Positions 44,496 through 54,468 of a DNA stretch of 64,000 bases are shown here, piece after piece. Source of the stretch: Bacteroidota bacterium (lineage in GTDB: Bacteria; Bacteroidota; Bacteroidia; NS11-12g; UBA955); assembly GCA_027488835.1 (NCBI GenBank), contig JAIYAW010000009.1:310001-374000 (forward strand), given 5' to 3'. The notes beneath the pieces were generated by a model. It did not search any database. It worked only from the letters and a program-made list of their open reading frames with translations, and was not told the origin of the DNA. Both the position numbers and the translations under genes were made by a program. Numbering within the stretch: position 1 is the stretch's first letter; each line of letters begins with the position of its first letter.

Positions 44496-47309
44496 CTATT
44501 TCATTTTTTCTTTCAAATAAGGAGCGGTAACACTGTCCTTACAATCTAACAAACCTTTCGATGGACCTTGATAAACCAAGTTTCCTCCCCTGTCGCCTGC
44601 TTCAGGTCCTAAATCAACAATCCAATCTGCACATTTTACAACGTCTAAATTGTGTTCAATGCAAACTATTGTATTTCCCTTTTCGATCAGTGCATTGAAA
44701 GATTTTAATAACTTTTTAATATCGTGAAAATGCAATCCTGTAGTTGGTTCATCAAAGATGAACATTGCACCACCTTCTTTGAACGGGTTTGCTTTGCTTA
44801 AGTAAAATGCCAATTTAACACGTTGTGCTTCTCCACCGCTCAGGGTATTGCTACCTTGGCCCAATTTAACATAACCCAATCCAACATCTTGTAGTGGTTT
44901 TAATTTGTCAGATATGCTCTTTTCCCTTTGGAAAAACTCAATGGCATCATCAACGGTCAATTCCAAGATATCAAAGATGTTTTTTTCATTGAATTCAACT
45001 TCCAAAACTTCTTTTTTAAATCTCTTCCCACCACATACTTCACAAGGGAGTTTAATGTCGGCCATGAACTGCATTTCAATTACTGTTTCACCATCTCCGG
45101 TGCAATTATCACATCTTCCCCCATCAACATTGAATGAAAAATGCGAAGGTTTAAATCCGTTAAATTTGGATGTCGGCTGATTGGCATATAACTCACGAAT
45201 ATCGTCGTAGGCTTTTACATAGGTAACGGGATTACTTCTTGAGCTTTTTCCAATTGGATTTTGATCAACCAACTCTACCCCTTTTAATAACTTTTTATTC
45301 CCCAACAAAGCCTTATGACTGCCAGTTTTCACAGAAACGAATTGTTGTAATTCCTTGGCTAAAGCGGGATATAAAATTTGTTTAATCAATGTTGTTTTTC
45401 CGGAACCTGAAACACCAGTAACCACGGTAAAAGAATCAATTGGGATTTTTACATCAATATTCTTTAGATTATTAGCCGTAGCGCCAATAATTTCTAAATA
45501 ATTCATTGATATTCTTGGGTTTTGAGGGATTTCAATCTCCTGAATTCCTGACAAGTAATTTCCTGTAAGGCTATGCGCGTTGTTTATTAATCCGTTATAA
45601 TCGCCACTGTAAATCAATTCTCCACCCAAAGTTCCTGCCATAGGACCAATATCAATGATTTGGTCGGCTTGTTTCATAACATCCTCGTCGTGCTCAACCA
45701 CAATTACAGTATTGCCTTCGTTTTGAAGATTTTTCAATACTTGAATCAACTTCTCTGTATCTCTAGAATGAAGTCCAATACTTGGTTCATCGAGAATATA
45801 CATTGAACCAGTAAGGTTAGATCCAAGGTTAGTAGCCAAATTGATCCTTTGGCTTTCTCCACCACTCAAAGTATTACTCAAACGATTTAAACTCAAATAG
45901 CCCAATCCAACATCAAACAGATAATTCAATCTTGTTTTGATTTCGTTGATGATTCTATTTGAAATTTCGATATCCTTAGCACTAAGCGCCAAATTATTAA
46001 AGAAGTTTTGTGCATCTACAACTTGCATTAATAGTATTTCTTGAATATTTGAGAATTGAGAAATCGCGTTTTCAGTTGCAATATTTTCAAGTTTCACATA
46101 TCCCGCTTCCTTGCGCAAACGAGTTCCCATGCAGTCAGTACATGGCGTTTTTCCTCTGTACCTTGCCGCCATTACCCTGTATTGGATTTTGTAAAAATTC
46201 TGTTCTAAGTGATTAAAGAAATCATTCAAACCCAATAAATCTTTTTTGCCTTTCCAAAGTGTATCTTTTTCCTCAGCGTTTAAGTCATGATAAGGACGGT
46301 GAATTGGAAAATCAATTAAAGCGGCCTGCTTCAAAAAATGTGTTTTCCATTCGCCCATGACTTCTCCTTTCCAAGGAGCCACACAACCTTCATAAACACT
46401 GAGAGACTTATCTGGAATAACCAAATCTTCGTCAATTCCTAAAACACTTCCAAATCCCTCACAAGTTTTACAAGCCCCATAAGGATTATTAAAACTTAAA
46501 AAATCTCTTGTTGGAACTTCAAATTGAATCCCATCTAATTCAAAACGGTTATTGAACTCTTTCAGTTCTTTTGTTTTGTCTACGAAAATGGCACAATCGC
46601 CTTCGCCTTCCCAAAAAGCTGTTTCAATCGCATCAAACATCCTTGATTCTGAGTTTTCATCTTCTGAATCTATTTGCAAACGAGCAACAACAATATAAGC
46701 AGGACTTGCAACGATTATATTTTCTTCCAAAACATCTGAAATTCGATAAACTTCGTTGTTAAAGAACAACCTACTAAATCCTTTTTGATTTAATGCTTCA
46801 ACGTCGGTTATCAATACTTTTTCAAGTTTGATGGGCGTTAGAACCAAAATTCTATTGCCATCTTCTAGTGTTTTGACTTCTTTAATTACATCTTGAACAG
46901 AATCACGCTTTACCTCTCTACCTGAAATTGGAGAAATTGTTTTTCCAATTCTTGTAAATAGCAACTTTAAATAATCGTAAATTTCCGTTGAAGTTGCAAC
47001 TGTGCTTCGGGGATTATGGGTATTGACTTTTTGCTCAATGGCTACCGCAGGACAAAGTCCCTCAATGTAATCAACCTTTGGTTTTTTCATTCTACCCATA
47101 AACTGACGGGCATAAGAACTTAAACTTTCTACGTAACGTCTTTGTCCTTCAGCAAATAATGTATCAAATACCAACGAAGATTTACCGCTACCTGAAACCC
47201 CTGTTACTACTGTAAATGTATTGTGTTTTATTGAAACATCAATCCCTTTGAGATTGTGTTGATGCGCATTTTTTACGAAAATATAATGATCTGAATGTTG
47301 CTTTTTCAC
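44496..47309 (-). CDS. uvrA: UvrABC excinuclease ATPase subunit A
   Basis: The damage-recognition ATPase of nucleotide excision repair. The 937-residue chain has two ABC units. The first Walker A, GVSGSGKSS (37-45), leads to YVESLSSYARQF, and the second is GVSGSGKTTL. Signature motifs LSGGESQRINLA and LSGGEAQRVKLA and Walker B sites YILDEPSIGLH and FIFDEPTTGLH are present. The DNA-binding zinc site CDNCTGDGETVIEMQF ... CEVC is intact. Unusually for a repair gene, it begins 7 bases after a DUF4249 lipoprotein gene that in turn follows a TonB receptor gene by 4 bases, so it seems to be the last gene of a nutrient-uptake transcript. Confidence 0.96.
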   Translation of the reverse strand: MKKQHSDHYIFVKNAHQHNLKGIDVSIKHNTFTVVTGVSGSGKSSLVFDTLFAEGQRRYVESLSSYARQFMGRMKKPKVDYIEGLCPAVAIEQKVNTHNPRSTVATSTEIYDYLKLLFTRIGKTISPISGREVKRDSVQDVIKEVKTLEDGNRILVLTPIKLEKVLITDVEALNQKGFSRLFFNNEVYRISDVLEENIIVASPAYIVVARLQIDSEDENSESRMFDAIETAFWEGEGDCAIFVDKTKELKEFNNRFELDGIQFEVPTRDFLSFNNPYGACKTCEGFGSVLGIDEDLVIPDKSLSVYEGCVAPWKGEVMGEWKTHFLKQAALIDFPIHRPYHDLNAEEKDTLWKGKKDLLGLNDFFNHLEQNFYKIQYRVMAARYRGKTPCTDCMGTRLRKEAGYVKLENIATENAISQFSNIQEILLMQVVDAQNFFNNLALSAKDIEISNRIINEIKTRLNYLFDVGLGYLSLNRLSNTLSGGESQRINLATNLGSNLTGSMYILDEPSIGLHSRDTEKLIQVLKNLQNEGNTVIVVEHDEDVMKQADQIIDIGPMAGTLGGELIYSGDYNGLINNAHSLTGNYLSGIQEIEIPQNPRISMNYLEIIGATANNLKNIDVKIPIDSFTVVTGVSGSGKTTLIKQILYPALAKELQQFVSVKTGSHKALLGNKKLLKGVELVDQNPIGKSSRSNPVTYVKAYDDIRELYANQPTSKFNGFKPSHFSFNVDGGRCDNCTGDGETVIEMQFMADIKLPCEVCGGKRFKKEVLEVEFNEKNIFDILELTVDDAIEFFQREKSISDKLKPLQDVGLGYVKLGQGSNTLSGGEAQRVKLAFYLSKANPFKEGGAMFIFDEPTTGLHFHDIKKLLKSFNALIEKGNTIVCIEHNLDVVKCADWIVDLGPEAGDRGGNLVYQGPSKGLLDCKDSVTAPYLKEKMK

Positions 47310-47316
47310 TTGTCTT

Positions 47317-48171
47317 TTATTGTATGGTATCTTTCACAATACTGGCTCCGGCACAAATACCAACGCCACCGCGAATATTGGTAAACACTGGTGACGGTTC
47401 TGAAAATATACCTTGTTGTTGCTTGTAATTGTCTATTGATTTAAAATATCGGTAATATTGTTCGCTCAAATTCTTGATCACTACCAAATATTTATAAGCA
47501 ATACCGGCTGTACCGTATGGAGTGGTGAATTTTAGTAGTTTTGATTGACCGTTAAAACTTCCATCTTGAATGATTAAAGCGCCTTCTTTGTTTTTTACTT
47601 GATTATCAACAAATTCTGGGTTTTCAGCAATAATCGGTAACGGAAGCCAATCTGAAATCACATCGTCATATCTGAATAATCCGATTTCATAATAATTTCG
47701 TTCTGTACCGTTGTCTTTAATTGTAAAATCTATCGTTCCAGTTGGGAAACCTACAGAATCTTTCGATGTATTATCAGTCCATTTTGCCTTATTGCTCAAA
47801 GTTAACTTTGGGATGTTAAATTGACTTAAAGTGGAATTCAAATTTCCAAAATCTACTTGCAATGTATAGTCCATTCCAGTTTTTGGAATCCAAGTTGAAA
47901 TAAACTTTTGACGAACCAAATCAAACTTCAACTGACTAACAACACCATTTGCGTCTGTAACTTTAACTTTTGCTGTTTCTAATAATTTTTCAGCCGTAGA
48001 ATCAAAAAGTGATAAAGATTTCCCAACATGCACTGCCAAAACATCATTGTCATAAGCCAATAAGTTCACCACCAATTTGTCTTTATATTTAATGGTTGAT
48101 GAATCAAGTTCCTTCGTACAGCTCTCAAATAAGAATACAAAAATCAGACTCAAAAAAATAAACTTTTTCAT
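47317..48171 (-). CDS. DUF4249-family lipoprotein, TonB-receptor partner
   Basis: A 284-residue predicted outer-membrane lipoprotein; the ATG at 48171 begins MKKFIFLSLIFVFLFESC with Cys18 as the lipid site (the frame extends 13 codons upstream into the receptor gene). It has the DUF4249 pattern: an early KLVVNLLAYDNDVLAVHVGKSL, a carboxypeptidase-regulatory-like strand region with VTDANG, and a late YRYFKSIDNYKQQQGIFSEPSPVFTNIRGGVGICAGA. DUF4249 genes almost always follow TonB receptors in Bacteroidota, as here, and are thought to help capture substrate at the receptor. Confidence 0.88.
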   Translation of the reverse strand: MKKFIFLSLIFVFLFESCTKELDSSTIKYKDKLVVNLLAYDNDVLAVHVGKSLSLFDSTAEKLLETAKVKVTDANGVVSQLKFDLVRQKFISTWIPKTGMDYTLQVDFGNLNSTLSQFNIPKLTLSNKAKWTDNTSKDSVGFPTGTIDFTIKDNGTERNYYEIGLFRYDDVISDWLPLPIIAENPEFVDNQVKNKEGALIIQDGSFNGQSKLLKFTTPYGTAGIAYKYLVVIKNLSEQYYRYFKSIDNYKQQQGIFSEPSPVFTNIRGGVGICAGASIVKDTIQ

Positions 48172-48175
48172 AGAT

Positions 48176-50503
48176 TTAAAATTGTAAACGATAAAATGCT
48201 GAAGGAACAAATTTAAAATAACTCACTCCCATTAATTTTGTAATTCCTATATCATCTTGTTGAAATCTTGCAATTACCGGATTATCCCATCCAAAGAAAT
48301 TATATAAATAGATGCCATAATATTCATGGTAATCATAATGGAATTCTGGTTTAATCTCTTTGGTAAATCCTATGTCAAGCCTTTTGTAATTAGGCATTCT
48401 GTAATTATTTTTTTGACTATAATCAAAAACCATAGTACCATCAGTAGTGAAATATTTGGAGGTTGGCACAGTAACTGCATTCCCAGACATGAGCACTGCT
48501 GCGAAGTTGAATGTTAAGGTTGGTGAAACCTGATAGACCATTTGTAAATTGAATTTATGTGTTCTATCCCAACGAAAATCAAATGTTTCACCATTGTTCA
48601 AATCATTAAATTTACGATCCGTTGCACTGATTGTATAGGATAAAATACCATTTAATTGACCTGTTTTTTTTGTCACCAAAAATTCAAGACCTTGTGAAGA
48701 ACCAGTACCTTGTAAAATTGTTTGCTCCCAATATGACTTTTGTAGTTGATCTGCCTCAACACCAGTAACTTCGGTAATTCCTTGAAAATCCTTGTAGTAA
48801 TATTCCATAGAAAACTCCAAACTGTTGTTTAACGGCTTTAAGAATCCAATTGTAAATTGTGTGGTTTTTTGAGGGATAAAATTTCCTGTTGTTGGAAACC
48901 AAACATCCTGAGGAAGTATACCGGAAACACTAGACAATTGATGGATTCCCTGATTTGCAATTGAAAAACCAAGTTGAATTCTCTTTTTTCCTTCAAGTTG
49001 TTGACTCAATATAAATCTTGGTTCAAATCTCATATATGTTTTGTCAGCTGATAAATATGTCCATACCCTTCCGCCCAGATTCATACTCATTCCTTCATTG
49101 GGATGAAATTCAATTTCGGCATAATTTGATAATTCCGTTACAAACTTTCTATTAAAGAGACCGTATGCAGTATCTATGATCTTATTGATCTGTGAATTCT
49201 TATAGTAGTACGATTCCGTATTGGGATTCATATCATGAACAATCAATTGCGAACCATATCTCAATTTACTTTCAGGCCCCAACATGTAAAAGAAATCAGT
49301 TTTTAACGAATAATCTGTAATACTACTGAATGAAACATTGTTGATTTGTACGGTACTAAATGTGGTATCGGTTGAGATATTTCCAGTAACTGAATTTGAA
49401 AACTTATATGTATATCTCGAAAAACCTGCGGAAAAATTCACATAGTGTTTTGAATTAATTACATGTGAATAATTCATCCCTGTAAGTGTGTTTTGCCAAA
49501 CAGCCCCAATTCCTAAACTGAAATCAATTCTTCTTCCAATAGAATCTTTGGCATTCAAGTTAAAATTAAGTCCATACTTATCTCTTCCATTATAAAACCA
49601 AAAATCAAAATGATTTTTTATATCTTTTTTATACCCGAGTTTAAAATTAAAATCGTGAACATTTCCTACCAAAAAGCTTTGATCACCCAATATCCAATCC
49701 AAGTAACTTCTTCTGAATGCGAGTGAAGTGGTAACTTTTCCTTGTTTGTCTAAAGGTCCGTTTATGGCCACGTTAAATGTTGCTAAATCGACGTTCACTA
49801 ACCCCGACCAATTTTCTGCACTACCGGCATTTGTTTGGGCATCTAAAACTCCTCCTCCCGCTCTGCCACCATATCTCGCAGGAGCCACACCCCTGTAAAA
49901 ATCACAGCTTTGAATAATTTCCGGATTAAAATTCGACATTAATCCCCAGATATGACCGTTTCCATATAAGGGCAAACCATTCATTAAAATTAAATTTTGA
50001 TCGGAATTGCTACCACGAACATACAATCCTGAAAGGCCTTCTATCCCTCCTGAAACTCCAGGTAAATATTGAATAACTTTAATCGGATCGTTGATGCTGA
50101 AAATAGATGTTCCTTGTTTGATTTGCCTTGGAAGCAACTTGTAAAAGCTAGTTTTATCGTTGAATAGCGATGTGAATTCAGATGATGAATCGTCTTCATC
50201 GAATTCTACCGGTTTTAAAAAAACATTCTTAACAATAGAACCGGTTAAGTCTAAAACTATTTTTTGTGTTTTGTATCCTGGTGCTGCAAAAACTATTTCC
50301 CGTTTTCCTTTTTTAGAAACCAATTGATAGTATCCCTGTTCTGTGGTTTCAGAATAAAAATTACTTTTCCCATCTAAAACAATAGCTCCAGATATTTTCT
50401 CCAAAGAACTAAAATCAAAAACCCAACCGGTTATACCCACGGACTGCGCGAAAACAAGGGATTTTATAGTGATAAAAATAATGAAAAAAAGTGTTTTTCT
50501 CAT
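48176..50503 (-). CDS. TonB-dependent receptor with CarboxypepD-regulatory-like domain
   Basis: A 775-residue outer-membrane transporter. Signal peptide of about 19 residues; a carboxypeptidase-regulatory-like domain at about 22-95 (ITGWVFDFSSLEKISGAIV ... KNVFLK); a plug domain (IKVIQYLPGVSGGIEGLSGLYVRGSN ... MNGLPLYGNGHIWGL, read as the plug core); then a 22-strand-type barrel to the C-terminal FYRLQF ending in aromatic Phe. With the DUF4249 gene 4 bases downstream it forms the usual import pair. The substrate is unknown; no SusD or siderophore genes are near. A TAAATTTG element lies 8 bases before the start. Confidence 0.93.
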   Translation of the reverse strand: MRKTLFFIIFITIKSLVFAQSVGITGWVFDFSSLEKISGAIVLDGKSNFYSETTEQGYYQLVSKKGKREIVFAAPGYKTQKIVLDLTGSIVKNVFLKPVEFDEDDSSSEFTSLFNDKTSFYKLLPRQIKQGTSIFSINDPIKVIQYLPGVSGGIEGLSGLYVRGSNSDQNLILMNGLPLYGNGHIWGLMSNFNPEIIQSCDFYRGVAPARYGGRAGGGVLDAQTNAGSAENWSGLVNVDLATFNVAINGPLDKQGKVTTSLAFRRSYLDWILGDQSFLVGNVHDFNFKLGYKKDIKNHFDFWFYNGRDKYGLNFNLNAKDSIGRRIDFSLGIGAVWQNTLTGMNYSHVINSKHYVNFSAGFSRYTYKFSNSVTGNISTDTTFSTVQINNVSFSSITDYSLKTDFFYMLGPESKLRYGSQLIVHDMNPNTESYYYKNSQINKIIDTAYGLFNRKFVTELSNYAEIEFHPNEGMSMNLGGRVWTYLSADKTYMRFEPRFILSQQLEGKKRIQLGFSIANQGIHQLSSVSGILPQDVWFPTTGNFIPQKTTQFTIGFLKPLNNSLEFSMEYYYKDFQGITEVTGVEADQLQKSYWEQTILQGTGSSQGLEFLVTKKTGQLNGILSYTISATDRKFNDLNNGETFDFRWDRTHKFNLQMVYQVSPTLTFNFAAVLMSGNAVTVPTSKYFTTDGTMVFDYSQKNNYRMPNYKRLDIGFTKEIKPEFHYDYHEYYGIYLYNFFGWDNPVIARFQQDDIGITKLMGVSYFKFVPSAFYRLQF

Positions 50504-50542
50504 GGATCATTCAAATTTAATGATTAGTTATTGAAGAATCAC

Positions 50543-50911
50543 TCAAATGAAAGACTTTTCGATAAATATTCCATGAAAAGCACAATTTGTATGGGAATTG
50601 GCAATATTCATTTTTTTAAATTCAACGGTTATTTTCTGAATGTCCACCTTATCGTGCAGTTCAACATGTAATTTTTTTATCAAAAACTCTCCAGCTGTTT
50701 CCAATAACTTAAAATAATCATTTTTTAGGTTGTTAATTTCATTTGAAATAAATTGATAATCAATTGTTTTACTAAGCTCATCTTCAATAACTGTCTGAAA
50801 ATAAACGATTGAAACACTGATTAATAGTTCCGTTTTTACAGTGATTTCTTCTGGAAACCATCCTATTGGCAATAATGCCCATTGATCTTGCACGCTTACT
50901 GTTATTAACAT
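50543..50911 (-). CDS. folB: Dihydroneopterin aldolase-like protein
   Basis: A 122-residue protein with the FolB/tunnelling fold pattern, by which dihydroneopterin is cleaved in folate synthesis. It opens with a strand (MLITVSVQDQWALLPIGWFPEE); a typical second strand (TVKTELLISVSIVYF), the Tyr-containing IDYQFISNEINNL, the helix FKLLETAGEFLIKKL (Glu equivalent to the conserved LxE) and the late KITVEFKKMN ... CAFHGIFIEK follow in order. I chose the ATG at 50911; the frame also has a GTG at 50935. It is divergent from gcdH. The family call is by pattern only; the usual catalytic Tyr and Lys positions are plausible but not certain. Confidence 0.65.
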   Translation of the reverse strand: MLITVSVQDQWALLPIGWFPEEITVKTELLISVSIVYFQTVIEDELSKTIDYQFISNEINNLKNDYFKLLETAGEFLIKKLHVELHDKVDIQKITVEFKKMNIANSHTNCAFHGIFIEKSFI

Positions 50912-50952
50912 GTCGTTCACTAAAAAGTAATGCACAAAGTAACTAAGATTAT

Positions 50953-50960
50953 TACATTTG
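50953..50960 (+). promoter_or_regulatory. -7 element TACATTTG upstream of gcdH
   Basis: A perfect TAnnTTTG, 13 bases before the ATG at 50974. No exact TTTG at 17-21 bases upstream. Confidence 0.5.
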
Positions 50961-50973
50961 TGTTTATATAATT

Positions 50974-52191
50974 ATGGAAAATTTAGAAATTGAGCATCTA
51001 TATGAAGCGAATCGGGGAAAAGATAGATACACTGCTCCTGATTTTTATGGAATAGATGATTTATTATCTGATGAGCAAAAACTAATTAGACAATCTGTAA
51101 GAGATTGGGTAAAGAAAGATTTAAGTCCTATTGTAGAACATTTTGCGCAAAAGAGTGAATTCCCTCAGCACATCGTTAAACAATTAGGAGATATTGGTGC
51201 ATTTGGACCACAATTGCCTGTAGAATATGGATGTGGTGGAATGGATTACACCACCTATGGAATTATCATGCAAGAACTTGAACGTTGTGATAGCGGAGTT
51301 AGAAGTACCGCTTCTGTTCAAGGATCTTTGGTTATGTATCCCATTTATAAATTTGGTTCAGAAGAACAAAAACAAAAATATTTACCAAAATTAGCCAGCG
51401 GTGAAATGCTTGGTTGCTTTGGTTTGACAGAACCAGATCATGGCTCCAACCCTTCCGGAATGACAACTAAGTTTGAAGACAAAGGCGATCATGTTTTATT
51501 GAATGGAGCAAAGATGTGGATTAGCAATGCGCCTTTTGCCGATATTGCCGTAGTTTGGGCAAAGAATGACCAAGGGAAAATCAAAGGAATTATTGTTGAA
51601 CGTGGCATGGAAGGATTTACAACGCCTGAAACCCATGGCAAGTGGAGTTTGAGAGCAAGCGCTACAGGCGAATTGGTATTCAACAATGTGAAAGTACCGA
51701 AAGAGAATATTCTTCCGGGTGTTGAGGGACTTAAGGGCCCACTTACCTGTTTGAATTCTGCGAGATATGGTATCAGCTGGGGTGCACTTGGTGCCGCAAT
51801 GGATTGCTATGATACTGCAGTACGATATTCAAAAGAGAGAATTCAATTTGATAAACCAATTGGAGCTTTTCAACTTCAGCAAAAGAAATTGGCAGAAATG
51901 CTAACCGAAATTACCAAAGCACAATTGTTGGTTTGGCGTTTGGGACAATTAATGGACAAAGGATTGGCTACTCCCGCTCAAATTTCAATGGCAAAACGCA
52001 ACAATGTTGAAATTGCATTGAACGTTGCTAGAGAAGCGCGACAAATGCTAGGTGGAATGGGAATTACAGGTGAGTTTCCCATCATGCGACACATGATGAA
52101 TTTGGAGTCGGTGGTTACCTATGAAGGAACACACGACATTCATTTGTTGATTTTAGGAATGGAAATAACAGGCGAAAACGCCTTTAATTAA
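50974..52191 (+). CDS. gcdH: Acyl-CoA dehydrogenase, probably glutaryl-CoA dehydrogenase
   Basis: A 405-residue FAD-dependent dehydrogenase that converts glutaryl-CoA to crotonyl-CoA with decarboxylation in lysine/tryptophan breakdown. The acyl-CoA dehydrogenase signature GCFGLTEPDHGSNPSGM and the late RQMLGGMGITGEFPIMRHMMN are present. The catalytic Glu384 is in TYEGTHDIHLLILG, the form typical of the GCDH branch. SLVMYPIYKFGSEEQKQKYLP is also typical of that branch. It starts a plus-strand run with the phosphohexomutase 10 bases downstream. Confidence 0.9.
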   Translation: MENLEIEHLYEANRGKDRYTAPDFYGIDDLLSDEQKLIRQSVRDWVKKDLSPIVEHFAQKSEFPQHIVKQLGDIGAFGPQLPVEYGCGGMDYTTYGIIMQELERCDSGVRSTASVQGSLVMYPIYKFGSEEQKQKYLPKLASGEMLGCFGLTEPDHGSNPSGMTTKFEDKGDHVLLNGAKMWISNAPFADIAVVWAKNDQGKIKGIIVERGMEGFTTPETHGKWSLRASATGELVFNNVKVPKENILPGVEGLKGPLTCLNSARYGISWGALGAAMDCYDTAVRYSKERIQFDKPIGAFQLQQKKLAEMLTEITKAQLLVWRLGQLMDKGLATPAQISMAKRNNVEIALNVAREARQMLGGMGITGEFPIMRHMMNLESVVTYEGTHDIHLLILGMEITGENAFN

Positions 52192-52201
52192 AATATTAAT
52201 A

Positions 52202-53608
52202 ATGTATCAAATTAAATTTGGAACTGACGGTTGGAGAGAAATTATTGGTGATAATTTTACTACCGCAAATGTAAAGAGAGTTGCTTTGGCAACTGCTAAG
52301 TGGTTAAATAATTCAGAGTTAGATAAATCTTGCGCTGTTGGATATGATTGTCGATTTGGTGGCGAAATGTTTGCCAAAGAAACTGCCATTCAATTGGCAT
52401 CTAATGGAATAAAAGTACTATTATCAACAGGGTATGTTTCTACTCCAATGATTTCATTGGCAGCGAACAGATTAAAAATGGGTGCTGGAATCATTTTAAC
52501 TGCTTCTCACAATCCTCCATCGTATAATGGCTATAAAATTAAAGCGAATTATGGTGGACCAGCAATTCCTTCGGAAGTAACAAAGGTTGAAGAACTTATT
52601 TTAAATGAGGAAATCGTGAATCAAGTTACATTCGATGAATTGCTGAATTCGGGAATGATCGTTTATTCTGATTTTGAAGAATTATACTTGAATCATTGCA
52701 AACAATCCTTTGATATGAATGCATTGGAAAAAGAATCTGAGAAATTGATATACGATGCCATGTTTGGTGCTGGTAAAAATCTTGTTAAAAGATTATTGCC
52801 AAAAAGCACAATCTTGCATGGTGACAATAACCCTGGTTTTTTAGGACGTGCTCCAGAGCCTATTCTTAAAAACTTGCCTGAAATTGCTGAAGAAATCAAG
52901 TCATCTGGTAAATATTCATGTGGATTAGCAACTGATGGAGATGCAGATAGAATTGGCTTTTTTGATGAGAAAGGAAATTTTGTTGATAGCCATCACTTGA
53001 TTTTATTATTGATTGAATATTTAACAACTTTCAAAGGATATTCAGGTAAAGTAGTGAAGAGCTTTTCTGTAAGTGATAAAGTTCAAAAACTTTGTGAACT
53101 AAAAGGAATCGAATCAATTACCACTAAAATTGGTTTCAAATACATTTGTGAGTATATGGTAACGGATGATGTGTTGATTGGTGCTGAGGAAAGCGGTGGA
53201 ATTGCTATTAAAGGGCATATTCCTGAAAGAGATGGTGTTTGGATGGGATTGGTATTGATGGAATACATGGCGAAAACTGGAAAATCAATTTCTGAATTGA
53301 TCTCAGAAATTTACGCCAAAGTAGGGACATTTGCTGTGGAACGATACGACTTACACTTAAACAATGAGTTAAAGGAGTTGATAATTTCAAATTGCAAATC
53401 AAATAGTTATACTAATTTTGGTAAGTATAATGTTTTTTCGACAGAAGATACCGATGGATTTAAATTCAGACTTGACAATGGAAGTTGGGTTATGATTCGT
53501 CCGAGTGGAACTGAACCAGTTCTTAGGGTTTATTCCGAATCTAGCAATTCAGAAACAGCATTTGAAATATTAGAAGCAACAAAAAAAGCAATTTTAGAAA
53601 CCAAATGA
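52202..53608 (+). CDS. Phosphoglucomutase/phosphomannomutase family enzyme
   Basis: A 468-residue alpha-D-phosphohexomutase. All four active-site loops are visible: phosphoserine Ser102 in TASHNPP, the Mg2+ loop DGDADR at 245-250, the sugar-binding GAEESGGIAIKGHIPERDG, and the phosphate loop RPSGTEPVLRVY near the C-terminus. The opening FGTDGWREIIGD is of the PgcA/ManB-like type common in Bacteroidota. Specificity for glucose, mannose or glucosamine phosphates cannot be decided. Its stop overlaps the start of the acyltransferase gene by 4 bases. Confidence 0.93.
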   Translation: MYQIKFGTDGWREIIGDNFTTANVKRVALATAKWLNNSELDKSCAVGYDCRFGGEMFAKETAIQLASNGIKVLLSTGYVSTPMISLAANRLKMGAGIILTASHNPPSYNGYKIKANYGGPAIPSEVTKVEELILNEEIVNQVTFDELLNSGMIVYSDFEELYLNHCKQSFDMNALEKESEKLIYDAMFGAGKNLVKRLLPKSTILHGDNNPGFLGRAPEPILKNLPEIAEEIKSSGKYSCGLATDGDADRIGFFDEKGNFVDSHHLILLLIEYLTTFKGYSGKVVKSFSVSDKVQKLCELKGIESITTKIGFKYICEYMVTDDVLIGAEESGGIAIKGHIPERDGVWMGLVLMEYMAKTGKSISELISEIYAKVGTFAVERYDLHLNNELKELIISNCKSNSYTNFGKYNVFSTEDTDGFKFRLDNGSWVMIRPSGTEPVLRVYSESSNSETAFEILEATKKAILETK

Positions 53609-54447
53609 AGGATGTCTTGCAAATAGATATCGATAAAATTTTGCAAGAAAAAAGTCCAAAACTCAAATTTTGGATACCCAAATTTATCGTAAAGTGGTTC
53701 AAGAATTTCATCCATCAAGATGAAATGAACAAAGTACTCAGAGAAGGAAATGACCTAAATGGTGTTGATTTTGCTCAATATGTCATTGATGTTATGGGTT
53801 CTAAAATTAAGTTTGTAGGATTAGAAAATATCCCTAAAACGGGAGGGTGTATTGTAGCTTCTAATCACCCATTGGGGGGATTAGACGGCATGGCGCTTAT
53901 TGTTGGAGTTTCCAAAGTACGAGAAGATTTTAAATTCTTGGCCAACGATATATTAATGCATATACATCCTTTAAAGGATCATTTTATACCGGTTAACAAA
54001 TTAAGCAAAAATAGCAAAAATAATTTATCGTTGATTTCAAATGAATACAAATCAAATAAGGCCATATTGGTATTCCCGGCTGGTTTGTGTTCAAGAAAAA
54101 TAGATGGCAAAATCATGGATCTTCCTTGGCAAAAAAGTGTTATCAGCAAGAGTATTGAGCACGAATTGCCAATTGTGCCTACATTTATAGAGGGAGAAAA
54201 CTCGAAATTATTTTATCGTATTGCCAATATTCGTAAATTTTTATCCGTAAAATTCAATATCGAAATGCTCATGTTGCCTAATGAATTACACAAACAAAAA
54301 GGCAAATCAATCACAGTATACTTTGGAAAACCAATTGATTGCAGTAAATTTTCAAAGAAAAAAATATGGGCGGATGCCCAACAGTTGAAAAATTTTGTTT
54401 ATCAGATTAAAAACAATTTATCCCTAGAATTCGTTTCTAATTCTTAA
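53605..54447 (+). CDS. PlsC-like acyltransferase (GlsA/OlsA-like candidate)
   Basis: A 280-residue lysophospholipid acyltransferase-family protein. The acyltransferase site reads ASNHPLGGLDGM, with His88 and Asp94 one residue further apart (HX5D) than the classical HX4D, as in the hemolysin-linked subgroup of this family. The phosphate-binding-type segment IPVNKLSKN and the later FPAGLCSRK and PTFIEGENSKLFYRI follow. Together with the OlsB-like GNAT protein encoded 21 bases downstream it resembles the glsA-glsB pair that makes glycine lipids in Bacteroides; the O-acylation step would be this enzyme's. The start overlaps the phosphohexomutase gene by 4 bases. An ordinary lysophosphatidate acyltransferase remains possible. 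Confidence 0.82.
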   Translation: MKDVLQIDIDKILQEKSPKLKFWIPKFIVKWFKNFIHQDEMNKVLREGNDLNGVDFAQYVIDVMGSKIKFVGLENIPKTGGCIVASNHPLGGLDGMALIVGVSKVREDFKFLANDILMHIHPLKDHFIPVNKLSKNSKNNLSLISNEYKSNKAILVFPAGLCSRKIDGKIMDLPWQKSVISKSIEHELPIVPTFIEGENSKLFYRIANIRKFLSVKFNIEMLMLPNELHKQKGKSITVYFGKPIDCSKFSKKKIWADAQQLKNFVYQIKNNLSLEFVSNS

Positions 54448-54468
54448 CTTCACGGATTACTTAGGAAA

